From contig BCJC01000006.1 in NCBI GenBank assembly GCA_001600175.1, positions 1,863,973 through 1,927,972 of the forward strand: a stretch of 64,000 nt of DNA, given 5' to 3'. Under the pieces are notes generated by a model. It was not told the DNA's origin. It did no database searches and saw only the letters and a list, made by a program, of their open reading frames with translations. Position 1 is the stretch's first letter. Each line of letters starts with the position of its first letter. This document shows positions 1-9,852 of this stretch, piece by piece. The DNA is from Erythrobasidium yunnanense (lineage: Eukaryota > Basidiomycota > Cystobasidiomycetes > Erythrobasidiales > Erythrobasidiaceae). The translations under genes were made by a program, and so were the position numbers.

Positions 1-1265
1 GTATGCGGAACATCTCATTGGCTCGACGGACAGACGGGACCGCCGTAGCCATTCATGCTGCAAAGCTTGCTTGATAGAGGGCCGATTGGCTTCTCGCTGA
101 GCAGTCAGGAGTCGCACAAAGTCCTTGGCTATCAAGAGACGTGGTTCAGCGTGTGGTAGTACTCAAGTGTGTCGCATCAGCCTACCTTCATCGCTAACCC
201 CGGCAAAAGGCTCTTCATACAGGATAACACCTCGCGTCAAGGTCTGCTTGATGACCGCTCTAGGGTCTTGAGAGTTCCACGGCGACCAGCGCGAAAGAAT
301 ACCATATGCTGCACAGGGCGAACACATTGTTAATCAACGAACAGGAATTCCGAAGCCCTGAAGAGCACTCACCGACAATCCCTGCACTGTAGGTATCGAA
401 TTTCTTCCCGAACCCGTTGCCAGCGTAGACTTCCGGAGGTACGTAGCCTACAATCCAACTTTAGCATGCTAGCAGCTCGTGGAGCCCCAATCTCCTCACC
501 TGGCGTGCCTGCCATATCATGTAATCTCTCTGTGTCTGATGAACCTTTGCTTCGCAGTACGACGGCCAGCCCGAAGTCTGCCAATGCAAAGTCCAGAAGA
601 TCGTCTTCATTGCGGTACAGGATATTGTCTGGCTTGATGTCCCGATGTATCAGGCCATGATCTTGGAGGAAATCAATAGCACTCTGAATGGATATATAGA
701 TCAGTTAAAGTCAATCTTCCAGCATCTTAGGACCGCACAAGTAGTTTGAACATGAAGTCTTGGGCATCACGTTCGGAAAGCTTCCCAAACTTGGTGAGGT
801 AACGAGTAAGGTCTCCTCCAGAAGCCAATTCCATGGCGATGTAGTATCTATCAGGTCCTTCTTGAAAGTCTAGCAGGCGGATGATATCGTCGCGATTTTG
901 GATTGTCGCGGCATCGTCTAGTTCTCGCAAGCGGCGAAAGAGCTTCTTCTGCTGTTTACGGTCGCGCATAACTTGTTTGCTGACGATCTTCAATGCGATA
1001 TCTCTGCCCAGCTTCGCGCTGTACACCTTTTCGACGCCTGCAGGAAAAGCTTGGTCATCAAGGATAACGCAGAGGGTCGGTCGGGGCAGCTAACGCGATG
1101 CATTTCCACGTCCAAGGATGATACGGTCTTCAGGATAATGGTAGTCTGCTTCGCCATGGTCAGCGATCTTTTGTATGGGTATCAGAGAGATAAAGATTCT
1201 TTACCTTCGAGCTTTTCATCCAATGACTGCTTTTCGGTCTTCCAAGGGATGCGTAGATTGACCAT
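1..1265 (-). CDS. Protein kinase A (CaMK-like), 3' end beyond window
   Basis: Serine/threonine protein kinase read on the minus strand from the ATG at 1265 (MVNLRIPWK). Joining the exons across six predicted introns gives a Gly-rich loop LGRGNASRV, the ATP-binding Lys in IALKIV, the catalytic loop HRDIKPDN, DFG in LADFGLAVV, and an activation segment AGTPGYVPPEVY in which APE has become PPE. The final helices (RPSIKQALQHEWL) lie close to the window edge, so only the C-terminal tail is missing. Motif order resembles fungal calcium/calmodulin-type kinases, but no calmodulin-binding segment is visible. The next gene upstream is a paralogous kinase in the same orientation with its last intron at the same position and phase. 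The substrate is unknown. The family call is firm and the subfamily call is weak. Confidence 0.88.
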
Positions 1266-1502
1266 TGTGTAAATGTATAGACTATTGTAGCTATGCCAGC
1301 ATGCAGTAGCAGAAATGGTGCATTGCGATTGGAATGATAGTGATTACTCAGATTAGTCAGATGCTGATAAGCGAGGCGAACTGGAGGGAGATTTGACAAG
1401 TACTGATGACTATACTACAGCTATTAGAATGACAACGCAATGAGAGCGGTAGACCGCACAACCGAGTGAAAGCTACAGAGAAGAGGAATACAGACAGATA
1501 TT

Positions 1503-2878
1503 TCACGCTTGAGCAGCAATTTCCGGTGCCAGATCATTCTCTTCCGCATGGTGCGTAAGAGCTTTAGCAAGTTCACAGCCTTCGTAGAGAGTTTGTGCTT
1601 TAGCAGTCTTTGTCCGTACTAGGTTCTGTGGAACGGGTGCAGGCTCCTTTCCACCTTCTCCGGCGGAAGTCTGCAGCCAGGGGTGTTTCAGAGCCTCCTT
1701 AGCCAATGGCCGCTTCTCTGGATTCTTCTCCACGAGCATGGAAATAAAGTCTTTGGCTGGAAAAAAGATAACAAATTCAGTAGAGCCCGTGGTGTTATGA
1801 CCATGCCGACCTCACCCTCTTCGCTGACTCCTTCCCAATGCGACGCGTAAAATTTAACAGGCAGAGTCATGGTTTCCGCCATCAGCTGCTTGGGTTCGCT
1901 CGAGTTCCACGGCGACCAGCTCGAGAGCGCGATATATCCTAGAACACCGATACCGAAGAGATCACTATAGTATGCACGTCAGCCTTATATTGCGACTGGA
2001 ACTGTATAGCGCTATACTTGCCTTTTCTTCCCATACCCAATTTTCTTGTAGATCTCGGGGGCAGCGTAGCCGGGTGTGCCGGCGATCTCGTAGAAGCGCT
2101 GCTTATCATGGTCTCCCTTCTCGTCTAATACTAGCGCTAGACCAAAGTCCGCCATTCCAAAATCAAGTGGGTCTTCGATATTACGGTAGAAGAAGTTTTC
2201 CGGCTGACAAAGAGGCTTTCGTCAGAGAAAATTTATTCAATATGATATGGGATCTCACCTTGATGTCACGATGGATGAGACCGTAATTGTGCACCCATTG
2301 CATCGCTCCGAGTATCCGCTTCATAACGCCTTTTGCCTGAGCTTCGGTATAGCGTCCATAGTCTGAAAGAGCAGCATCAGCACTAACTCAGGTATGAAAT
2401 ACGGACAGCTCACTGAGTATCCTGTCAAACATGTCTCCTCCGGCAGCCAGCTCGAAAGCGATGTAGTACTTGTCCAGGCTTTCGAACCATTCGTAGCCCT
2501 GAATTGAGCATCAGAAAGTATTCCAGCAGAAGTATTGCCGTGCGACTTGCCCGAATAATGTCGTCCGTCTTCAGGTCATCGTACATATCATGCATTCTGT
2601 CAAGAAGGCGGAGATAGTTTGCAGAGTTTGAGACAACGCTCTTGTTGACGATCTTCATGGCGACTACTTCATTGCGCTTCAAGCTTGTCACTCGCTCTAC
2701 GCGTGAATAGCCGCCGGTGCCGAGAATATCGCTATGATGGTCGGAGAAGACATATTCTATCGCACTTCTTTAGCTTTTCCAGCAATTAGGAGATATGAGA
2801 TATACACCAACCTCTCTTGACCTTGTGCGAACCAGGCTGCCGCCGTATGGCATCAGAGAGATTCCCGAAGAGAGGCAT
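1503..2878 (-). CDS. Protein kinase B (CaMK-like), tandem paralogue
   Basis: Complete serine/threonine kinase on the minus strand, start ATG at 2878 ([13 protein letters not shown]), six introns, ending ...[10 protein letters not shown]. Visible motifs in order are LGTGGYSRV (Gly loop), VAMKIV (ATP Lys), HRDIKPENFF (catalytic loop), ADFGLALVL (DFG), [12 protein letters not shown] (activation segment and APE) and [13 protein letters not shown] (subdomain XI). All catalytic residues are present, so it should be active. It shares the WSPWNS motif after subdomain IX and an intron at (E)E|AKD with kinase A 238 bp downstream, which indicates tandem duplication. Two introns (1965-2021 and 2499-2550) fit only with GC donors (GCAAGT...AG). 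The subfamily beyond CaMK-like is not resolved and no regulatory domain is seen. Confidence 0.92.
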
Positions 2879-3132
2879 CGTCTCGGGCGAGCAGAGTCAA
2901 GTTGACAGAAAATAAAGCAGGCTTTCTGCAACGTTCAATGACTTGAAAATGCTACGCGAAGTGGAAGCGGGTCTTCGGCAGAGTTTTTTGACGGTTTGAA
3001 GTCGGAGCAGAGAAATGTGTCACATTTGGACAGGCTGGAGACCCCTGACTTTGTTACTAAGCAATCATGCTGTACTTCACTCTATTCTACAGCAACATCG
3101 CACTTCCTACACATTCAACTATGCTACTGCGA

Positions 3133-4710
3133 CTACAGAAACCCTTCCAGACCGGTAGCCGAATGCTTCTCGGCGATCCGATTTGTCAAGTCCCAGCCGC
3201 TCTTGACACAGTCATTGAGTCCTACTCCACTGTAGCTTGAGCCCACCACGCTCAGCTGCCCTCCGAAACTGTCCAGGAGAGATACATGCAGAGCTTGCAT
3301 GTTCTCGCAATGGCCGACTGGGTATTGTGGTATGCAGTCCTTATGTAAGTGCGCTTGCACGAACATTGGCATCACATCTGCTGGGAGCAGTCCATGTAGT
3401 CTCAGCGTCTCCACAGCTCCACGTTCTAATGCTTGGAGATCGGGCGATGGAGTTCCCTGCCAGTAGGCTCCGCCCATCATGACGGTGACTTTGACGGGTC
3501 CTGTAGAGTCAAACATCTGCGAGTCGAAGACTACGCCCAGAGCTTTGTGGGGATTGTCTTCGATCGGGACAGAACGTGGTATCAGGTAGCCAAAGCCTTG
3601 GACTGGCAGTTTGTAGCCAGGCGGGAAGGCGACATTGACGACGCCAACAGTGACTGAAGGAATGTGCTGGATGGGGAGGCCGGGCACCAATCTTGCGAGG
3701 TGCTCGACGGATAAGGCGGAGATTACGCGATCAATCTTCGTCAGACTCCCTTCGGCAGTTCGGAGCTGCGAACAAGAGTGTAAGCCAAGTCAGAGACAGC
3801 CAAAGTGGTCCTTACTTGTATTTGAGACCCTTTGCGATCTATAGACTCGACTCCTTGGTTATTGTACAATTTCACATTCGGTTGCTTGCTAAGGTATTGA
3901 ACGAGGGATTTCGGTATTGCTTCTAGTCCGTCACGTAGCGAATAGACACTTGCATTGCTCATTTGCTTCGCGATGTCTCCTAGGCGTTCTTGCAGTGTCT
4001 TTAGCACTTCCTGATCTTCTATGGATGCCTTCGTGCCGCCTCTCAGCATGCCTTTCACGACGCTTCCATATTTCTTCTCAAGCTTCGCAAGGGACGGGAA
4101 CACAGCTTGGATCGATAGCTTCCTGGTATCTCCAGCATAGATGCCGTGTACGAGCGCGGAGAGCACGTTGGCTGCAAAGTCTGGACCGAAACGGCGCGAG
4201 ACGAACGAGTCTACACTTTCGTCTTCTGTGCTTTGCAATGGCTTCTTGAACGGCTCAGCAGCCACCTTGGCTAGAAGACCGGCAAATGGCGAATCTTTCG
4301 AGAAAGAAGCTGACATGGCAGTCGCCATACTGTTCGGTGCCTTGTTGAGGCGCTTGTTGAAGTATATAAAGCGATTCTTTGCGGCTGGATGCGACTTCGA
4401 TACAGTGATGAGATCGTTCTCTAAGCCGAGTTGTCTGATCTGGCGCGGGCATATTTCAGTCATGCATCGTGAGGCTAGCAGATTTGCGCACTAAATCCAA
4501 AGTCAAGAAGCCTGGTAGACCAACAGGCCGCACGCTTCTAGGGCCTGATTCGAAAGATAGGCCGTTTTCATGCTTGATAGTCTGAACCCATCCACCAAAG
4601 CGAGAGCTCTTCTCGTATAGTACGATCTTGTGAGATGCAGGAAGTCTCTTAGAAAGGTAGAATGCAGTAGTGAGGCCGGAAAGTCCGCCTCCAAGAATTG
4701 CGGTCGTCAT
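3133..4710 (-). CDS. HEM14: Protoporphyrinogen oxidase (heme biosynthesis)
   Basis: Flavoenzyme of the mitochondrial inner membrane that oxidises protoporphyrinogen IX to protoporphyrin IX, the step before iron insertion. Three exons (4492-4710, 3816-4439, 3133-3765) give 491 residues, the usual size. The N-terminus carries the FAD dinucleotide fold ILGGGLSGL followed by the GGW motif (SSRFGGWVQT). The middle has the substrate-domain segments (FVSRRFGPDFAANVLSALVHGIYAGD, shown here only as a landmark near residue 200) and the C-terminus ends with the second FAD-contact block VGSSYSGVGLNDCV. Introns 4440-4491 and 3766-3815 are phase 0 and restore the frame exactly. There is no long N-terminal presequence, which is common for this enzyme. 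Neighbours are unrelated to heme synthesis. Confidence 0.96.
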
Positions 4711-5520
4711 CTTGGTGCTTTAGGTCTAGGTTATAGACTCGCTATAAGTGGTAGCTTGTGCACTGCAGTAAGCTATTGACATTTGAAGTGGAGGAATCCC
4801 TGCATTGCAGCAAGGTGTGAGTCCGTAAAAGCGTGACCGCGTCTTGTCGTTTGCGCGACGCCTCCCAAAACAAAAGGCTGAAATACTTGCCTGATGTTCT
4901 CGGCTACAGACCCTCCCATGCATATGCTCCTCACCTCCCTCCGGTCCTTATCTTCCGTCAAGCGCTCATACGATCGGCATCATCATGGTGTGCCTTGGTC
5001 TGTTTCGACTGGAGACCTGGACAGATCAGGCATCGTTCCTCGGATACTACAACTTCTACTCGTCTACTCGCCGGCCTCAAGACGCGCTTCGACGCGCAGA
5101 AAGACCACCCACGCTCAGTGGCCCGCCTCTTGCTGAGCCTGTGTGGCCGTTCAGCGGTCTCACACGTACGCTCACGGATCTACTATATGACTGCTCACAC
5201 GATCTGCCAATATCGAACTGCTCGTTCGGGATCCAGTCGTCGATCACGAAAAACCCGTATAACGGAGTCGCATCTTGTTTCGTACGGTCGCAGATGATAT
5301 CAAGTATCACAACACAAGCTACTGCATCCGTACTCTCGAGCTGAAAGCCGTGCGAACGTCTTCTGGTCAGGGAAAAACGAATCGGAACATCGAATGGCTG
5401 ATGGAGAGTCGCAAAACGTCCGATTCGCTCACGGGCACGTCCAATAGGTACACAGATGCTGTAAAAACGTAGGACCGAACCTGGCGACGTCCTGCGAGCG
5501 TCTTGGAGACAGGAAACGCC

Positions 5521-5525
5521 AAAAA
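5521..5525 (-). terminator. RNA polymerase III T-run terminator of the tRNA
   Basis: Five T residues on the minus strand, beginning one base after the tRNA discriminator base. This is the minimal oligo-T terminator of RNA polymerase III. Confidence 0.7.
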
Positions 5526-5526
5526 G

Positions 5527-5619
5527 TGGAGCATCAGGGATTTGAACCCTGGACCTCGTGCACATTCAACGTAGAAGAACGTTTGCGAAGCACGCGCGCT
5601 GCGACTGTGCCAAAGCCCC
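5527..5619 (-). tRNA. tRNA-Ala(CGC) with a 21-nt intron
   Basis: On the minus strand a cloverleaf can be drawn: acceptor GGGGCTT/ATGCTCC with discriminator A; anticodon stem CGTGC/GCACG; loop TTCGCA...T with anticodon CGC; T arm CAGGG-TTCAAAT-CCCTG. The acceptor contains G3:U70, the alanine identity pair, which agrees with the anticodon. A 21-nt intron sits after position 37, the canonical nuclear site. A T5 run follows directly. Oddities are a U:U mismatch at 6:67, one A:C mismatch in the D stem, and a short D loop (AGTCGCA) lacking the usual GG. It is probably functional, but a degenerate copy is possible. The mature length would be 72 nt before CCA addition. Confidence 0.8.
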
Positions 5620-6389
5620 GTGTGGAAAGGGCACAGTCGTTCAAGACCAATATATTGTTTTGGAAATAGGTGGTGAGCTCCCGGCTTGGCTTGTGACGGT
5701 CCTGGCCGCTCAGCCGGCATCCTATTGCATTCTAGCGTGTATACACAATGCTTTGACATCTGCCGGACCCCTCAGAAAAATTCATTGGCCCTTTGGCAGC
5801 GATTTGTGAATTTCTCCCTTCCGGCGGGGTCGGCTTCTCTCGATTGCACACCTCGTAGCTATGTACACCAGTGATGTTTCACTACTGGAGGAGATAGAGG
5901 ACAAGCGAAAAGGAAGGGGAGCGCACCTGCGGTTAGTATACTACGTGTAGCCCGTCAGTCTCAATCGTAGCGCCGGTCCGCGCCTCAAAGTAGGTAAGGC
6001 AGCTAGTCTATGCAGCCTTCAAGCTCTGACATGCGTATAGAACGGTCCAAGATAACAATTTCCTTCATAAAAATTCTCTGCCAATGGAATGGGCTTCGAA
6101 GTCTTTACCCTCTTCGGGCCGGCGGTACTCAACGAATGAATGCAGGCTAAAGCTATTGTACTCGCGTGAACCGTGCTATATAGCCGAAAACTCAGGAAGG
6201 TTTTCAAGGCGATTCAGATCAGGCACCAGAATATGCTTGGCTCTGATCACGCTACTACATCTGCATGCGGCTTCCAAGGACAGATGATTGCCGGTTTCTT
6301 CGAAATCGCAGACGATAATGAGGGCCTCCACGATCCCGGTCTACGGCTCTCTTCCCTTCCGCCAGAAGACTGCTTCTCCTTCAGACAAC

Positions 6390-9129
6390 ATGCTACGCTA
6401 TGCTACAGCAACACTCTTGGTAGCATCCTGTGCTTCAGCTGAGTTCTTCCAGCGTCTTGGAACATGCAAGTCTGCTTTGTTTCTGCAGAATAGCGGATGC
6501 TTTCAGCTTCGCCTAACAATTCTCAATTGATCTCCTATTCCTTATCTGACCATAAAACAGGTCCTAGTCTAGGGTGTATATTCCCTCCCGACAAAGCACA
6601 CTTCCTGGCCGGTCAAGCTTTCGATGTCCGCGTAGAAGTACATGCGCCGTTCAACGGTTCAGAAGCATACAACTCGGGAAGACCAGACGAGACGTTCAGT
6701 CTGACTATCTCCAAAGATGGTGGAGATAGTAAGGACGTTACTGAATATTTCGAGAAGCCCGATCCCGCGTACGCTGCACTTTTAACCTTACCACAGTGTC
6801 AAGTGCTCTGATGCACGCTTATACGTACGCAGACTCGAAAACTGGCAGTTTCAATATTATGAGGACCTCTTCATGCAAGATGCAGGCACGCCTGTGCAGG
6901 TCAATGTTACCTCCAAGGCATATCGACATGTGGCTCTCTACGAGCCTGGCACCTACACGGCTATCTTGAGGTACTACAATGGCAGTGAGACGACAGCTAA
7001 ATGGGTGGTGCGAGAACCATCTGGCAAGAGAGGCGCCAAGAACGCGATTCTGTTTATCGGAGATGGTGAGTACTTTCAACGTCACGCGGTAACGCATCTT
7101 ATACATAACACTATGTGCAACATAGGGATGACCCAGAACATGATCACAGCCGCCAGGCTGATCGCTCACAAGAGCATCAACGGAGAATATCAATCCCTGA
7201 TGCAACTAGACCAGATGGAAGCTCTCGGCCTTCAGATGACCCATAGTATCGATTCCTTCATCACGGACTCTGCCAACTCAGCTACCGCATTGTTCGCCGG
7301 CAAAAAGTCGACCGTAAATGCGTTGAACGTTTGGGTAGACTCGAGTCCTGACGACTTCGATGATCCTAAAGTAAGGCTGCCTTACCTCACGTATCGAGCG
7401 GTGTTCCTGAGACGGATTCTTACAAATTCCGCAGTTCGAAACAATCGCCGAACTTGTCCATCGAGTGAATGGAGGCAAGATTGGTATTGTCTCTACTGCC
7501 CTGTTAGCGGATGCCACTCCAGCTGCCATAGCATCGTGAGTAATGAGTTCTGGGCTCGCCGACGAGTGGGACTCACCCGCTATTCTACACTCTGCGCAGC
7601 CATACCCGTCAAAGGTTCTTATACAGTCCCATCATCGATCAGACTCTCAAGGGAGTCACCAATTACAGCTGGACGCAATGGGACGGTCCCGATGTCTACT
7701 TGGGCGGTGGCGCCGAGCAGTAAGCAAGCACGACTTCTCTGGCAGGGCTGCACTAACAAATGAAACAGCTTCCAAGCCCCTGGCAGCTACAGAAATAACA
7801 ATTATCTGGAGATAGCTGAACAGCGAGGTAAGCTGACCGCTTGATGCAAGTATCCTAGTCTCACTTCCTGTCAAACAGGATGGCAGGTTGTTCTTGACAA
7901 GGATGAATTGGCCAATGCCACCTCTCAAGAGAAGCTCTTAGGCGTCTTCTCGGTCAACAATATGGACAAGTGGCTCGACAGGAACGTCTTTTCAGAAAAT
8001 ACTGTTGGCAATGAAAACTCTCCTCGATTGGACGGCACAGATGCTAGCAATCAGCCAGGTCTCAAACAGATGACACTGAAGGCTATCGATGGTAGGCACT
8101 GTCCTGTGTCCACGTACTCTCTCCTGAATTGGTTCTGCAGTACTCTCGGCTCGAGCCAAGGCCGACGGTGATAAAGGCTTCTTCCTCATGTCGGAAGCCG
8201 CGTCGATCGATAAGATGATGCATGCTCTGGACTACGATCGCGCTCTTGGAGAGCTTCTCGAGCTTGACGACACCGTTCGAGCAACGATAGCCCACTTAAA
8301 GGAGATTGGCGAGTTCGAGGACACCCTAATAGTAGTCACAGCCGATCACGGACATGGGTTCGATGTATTCGGAAGCGCAGACACCCAATACCTCGCCCAG
8401 GCTGACAGCGATCGGGCCAAGAGACGTGAGAGATCCCGAAGTAGGCGGTCGAAGCATCGTATGACTAATTCGATGTCCAGGTGCCATTGGAGTCTACGAA
8501 CAGTCAGGTCTGTCGGAATATACCGTAGCTAAAGGTTCGGACCCCAAGAATCACTCTGTCGTTTTTGGAGAACAAGGCGCCGGTTTTCCGGTTCAATGGT
8601 CGCCACGATATGCCATAGCGGCTGGTTTTAGTGCAAATCCTGATCGGTAAGCATTTGGTTGGCCGGATCCGAGTGATCGGATAATACTGATACCGTGTCA
8701 ACTATTCTTGTGTCCGCCAGACGTGAGAACTACACTGTAGGTTCAATGATATGTTCTCACGATCTATAGCTAAGCATCCTTATTTTAGGTCCATTCAGGT
8801 GGTGTCCGACTTGTTGCGGACGAGATTGAAGGACTTGACAGCGAGACTGACGGTAACTACGTGAACCCTGAAGATGGTATCAACGGCTTCGTCGTCAATG
8901 GTACCCTTTCTGTCGACAATGCCCAAGGCGTACACTCCTTGACCGATGTACCCGTCTTCGCTTCTGGACCCGGCCACGAGGCCTTCAGAGGAGGTAGGCA
9001 GCAGCTGCATTTGGAATTGTTCGCGACGTTGATAGAGTCTTCTGTGCAGTTTACGATTCCACCGGCATTTTCTTCCGAATTGCAGATGCGCTCAATCTTG
9101 GCCGCCTGCAGAATGTCACGTCGGCTTGA
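6390..9129 (+). CDS. Alkaline phosphatase 1 (secreted), tandem copy
   Basis: Phosphomonoesterase of the alkaline phosphatase superfamily, probably secreted for phosphate scavenging. It starts MLRYATATLLVASCASA, a clear signal peptide, followed by an N-terminal beta domain (LGCIFPPDKAHFLAGQ). The catalytic domain has the metal ligand motif LFIGDGMTQ, the nucleophile motif TDSANSATAL (Ser after TD), the metal-binding TADHGHGFD, and a C-terminal VHSLTDVPVFASGP in the position of the usual H-T-G-x-D ligand. Twelve introns are inferred by frame and by comparison with copy 2. The first (6466-6560) needs a GC donor. An intron at 7066-7125 is absent from copy 2. It ends ...GRLQNVTSA. All exons are open, so the gene looks intact. 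Confidence 0.94.
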
Positions 9130-9852
9130 GGTGCAGTTAGTGCGGAGCCTAAGGCGTCTGTGGAGTTGATAGGCATGCAGTAAAACGCTTGAAGACAGGA
9201 AGTATGCTCAAATATCAGTGACGCAGCGGGGTCGATCAGTTAAGGGAGTGAAATAAAGCAGATAGCGAGAGTGTCCAGTGATAGTACAGCCGTAAAGATA
9301 TGAAAGATCCGCACGATATTGCGTTCGCCTTTAGTCCTTCGTCTTACAGTTCTAGGTTGAGACCAGGTTTCCTCTCGACCAGGTTTCCTCTCGACCACAA
9401 CTCGTCAAGGCAATCAAGCGATAAGATCGCATGAATGCATATCAGCACGGTCATTGGTCTTTCGCAATTCAGCGTGCTTGATCTTTCGCGCCATCAAGGT
9501 TGGCTACGATGCGAAAGAGCAAGCTCTTCAAGCACGTTTCAAGGAAATCTTGTCGCATCAGAGGCTAACCGCAAGGAGAAGAAACGGAACAACACTTCTA
9601 AAGGATTAGCTACCCTCATCTGCTAGCCGCGCCAGCTTAGGCCATGAACACGTTCGTCTTTGACGACATATGGTACCCCCAGAAACCACCCTTCAGACTC
9701 TTGGCAGCTTGATAGAGAATAACTTGCCGATGAATACATCACACTAATACTAATATTAACATGTTCCTGGCTATACAAGCGCAACGTTCTGCGGCCTCTT
9801 CTCTCCAATCGAGTTCTGCGAAAGAGCTGCTTTTCCTCCTTGTCCAACAAAC
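9130..9852. other. Spacer between the two alkaline phosphatase genes
   Basis: About 720 bp with the 3' end of copy 1 and the promoter of copy 2. Apart from one short tandem repeat at 9361-9392, I see no gene and no long repeat marking the duplication joint. Confidence 0.5.
9361..9392. repeat. Two perfect copies of a 16-bp direct repeat
   Basis: The unit GACCAGGTTTCCTCTC occurs twice head to tail, and a third partial GACC follows. It lies about 460 bp upstream of alkaline phosphatase 2, in its likely promoter region. Confidence 0.85.

Larger units (their letters stand above)
4711..6389. other. Gene-poor stretch between HEM14 and alkaline phosphatase 1
   Basis: It holds the promoters of HEM14 (leftward) and alkaline phosphatase 1 (rightward) and one tRNA-Ala gene at 5527-5619. 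Several open frames of 60-160 codons occur on both strands, but they overlap one another and the tRNA, match no family and show no splice-joined continuation. I see no other gene. Confidence 0.5.

Noticed and set aside
5077-5565. 162-codon minus-strand open frame with SRVQIPDAPLF
   Set aside because: It overlaps the tRNA-Ala gene; this peptide is what the T arm yields when translated. No independent coding signal.
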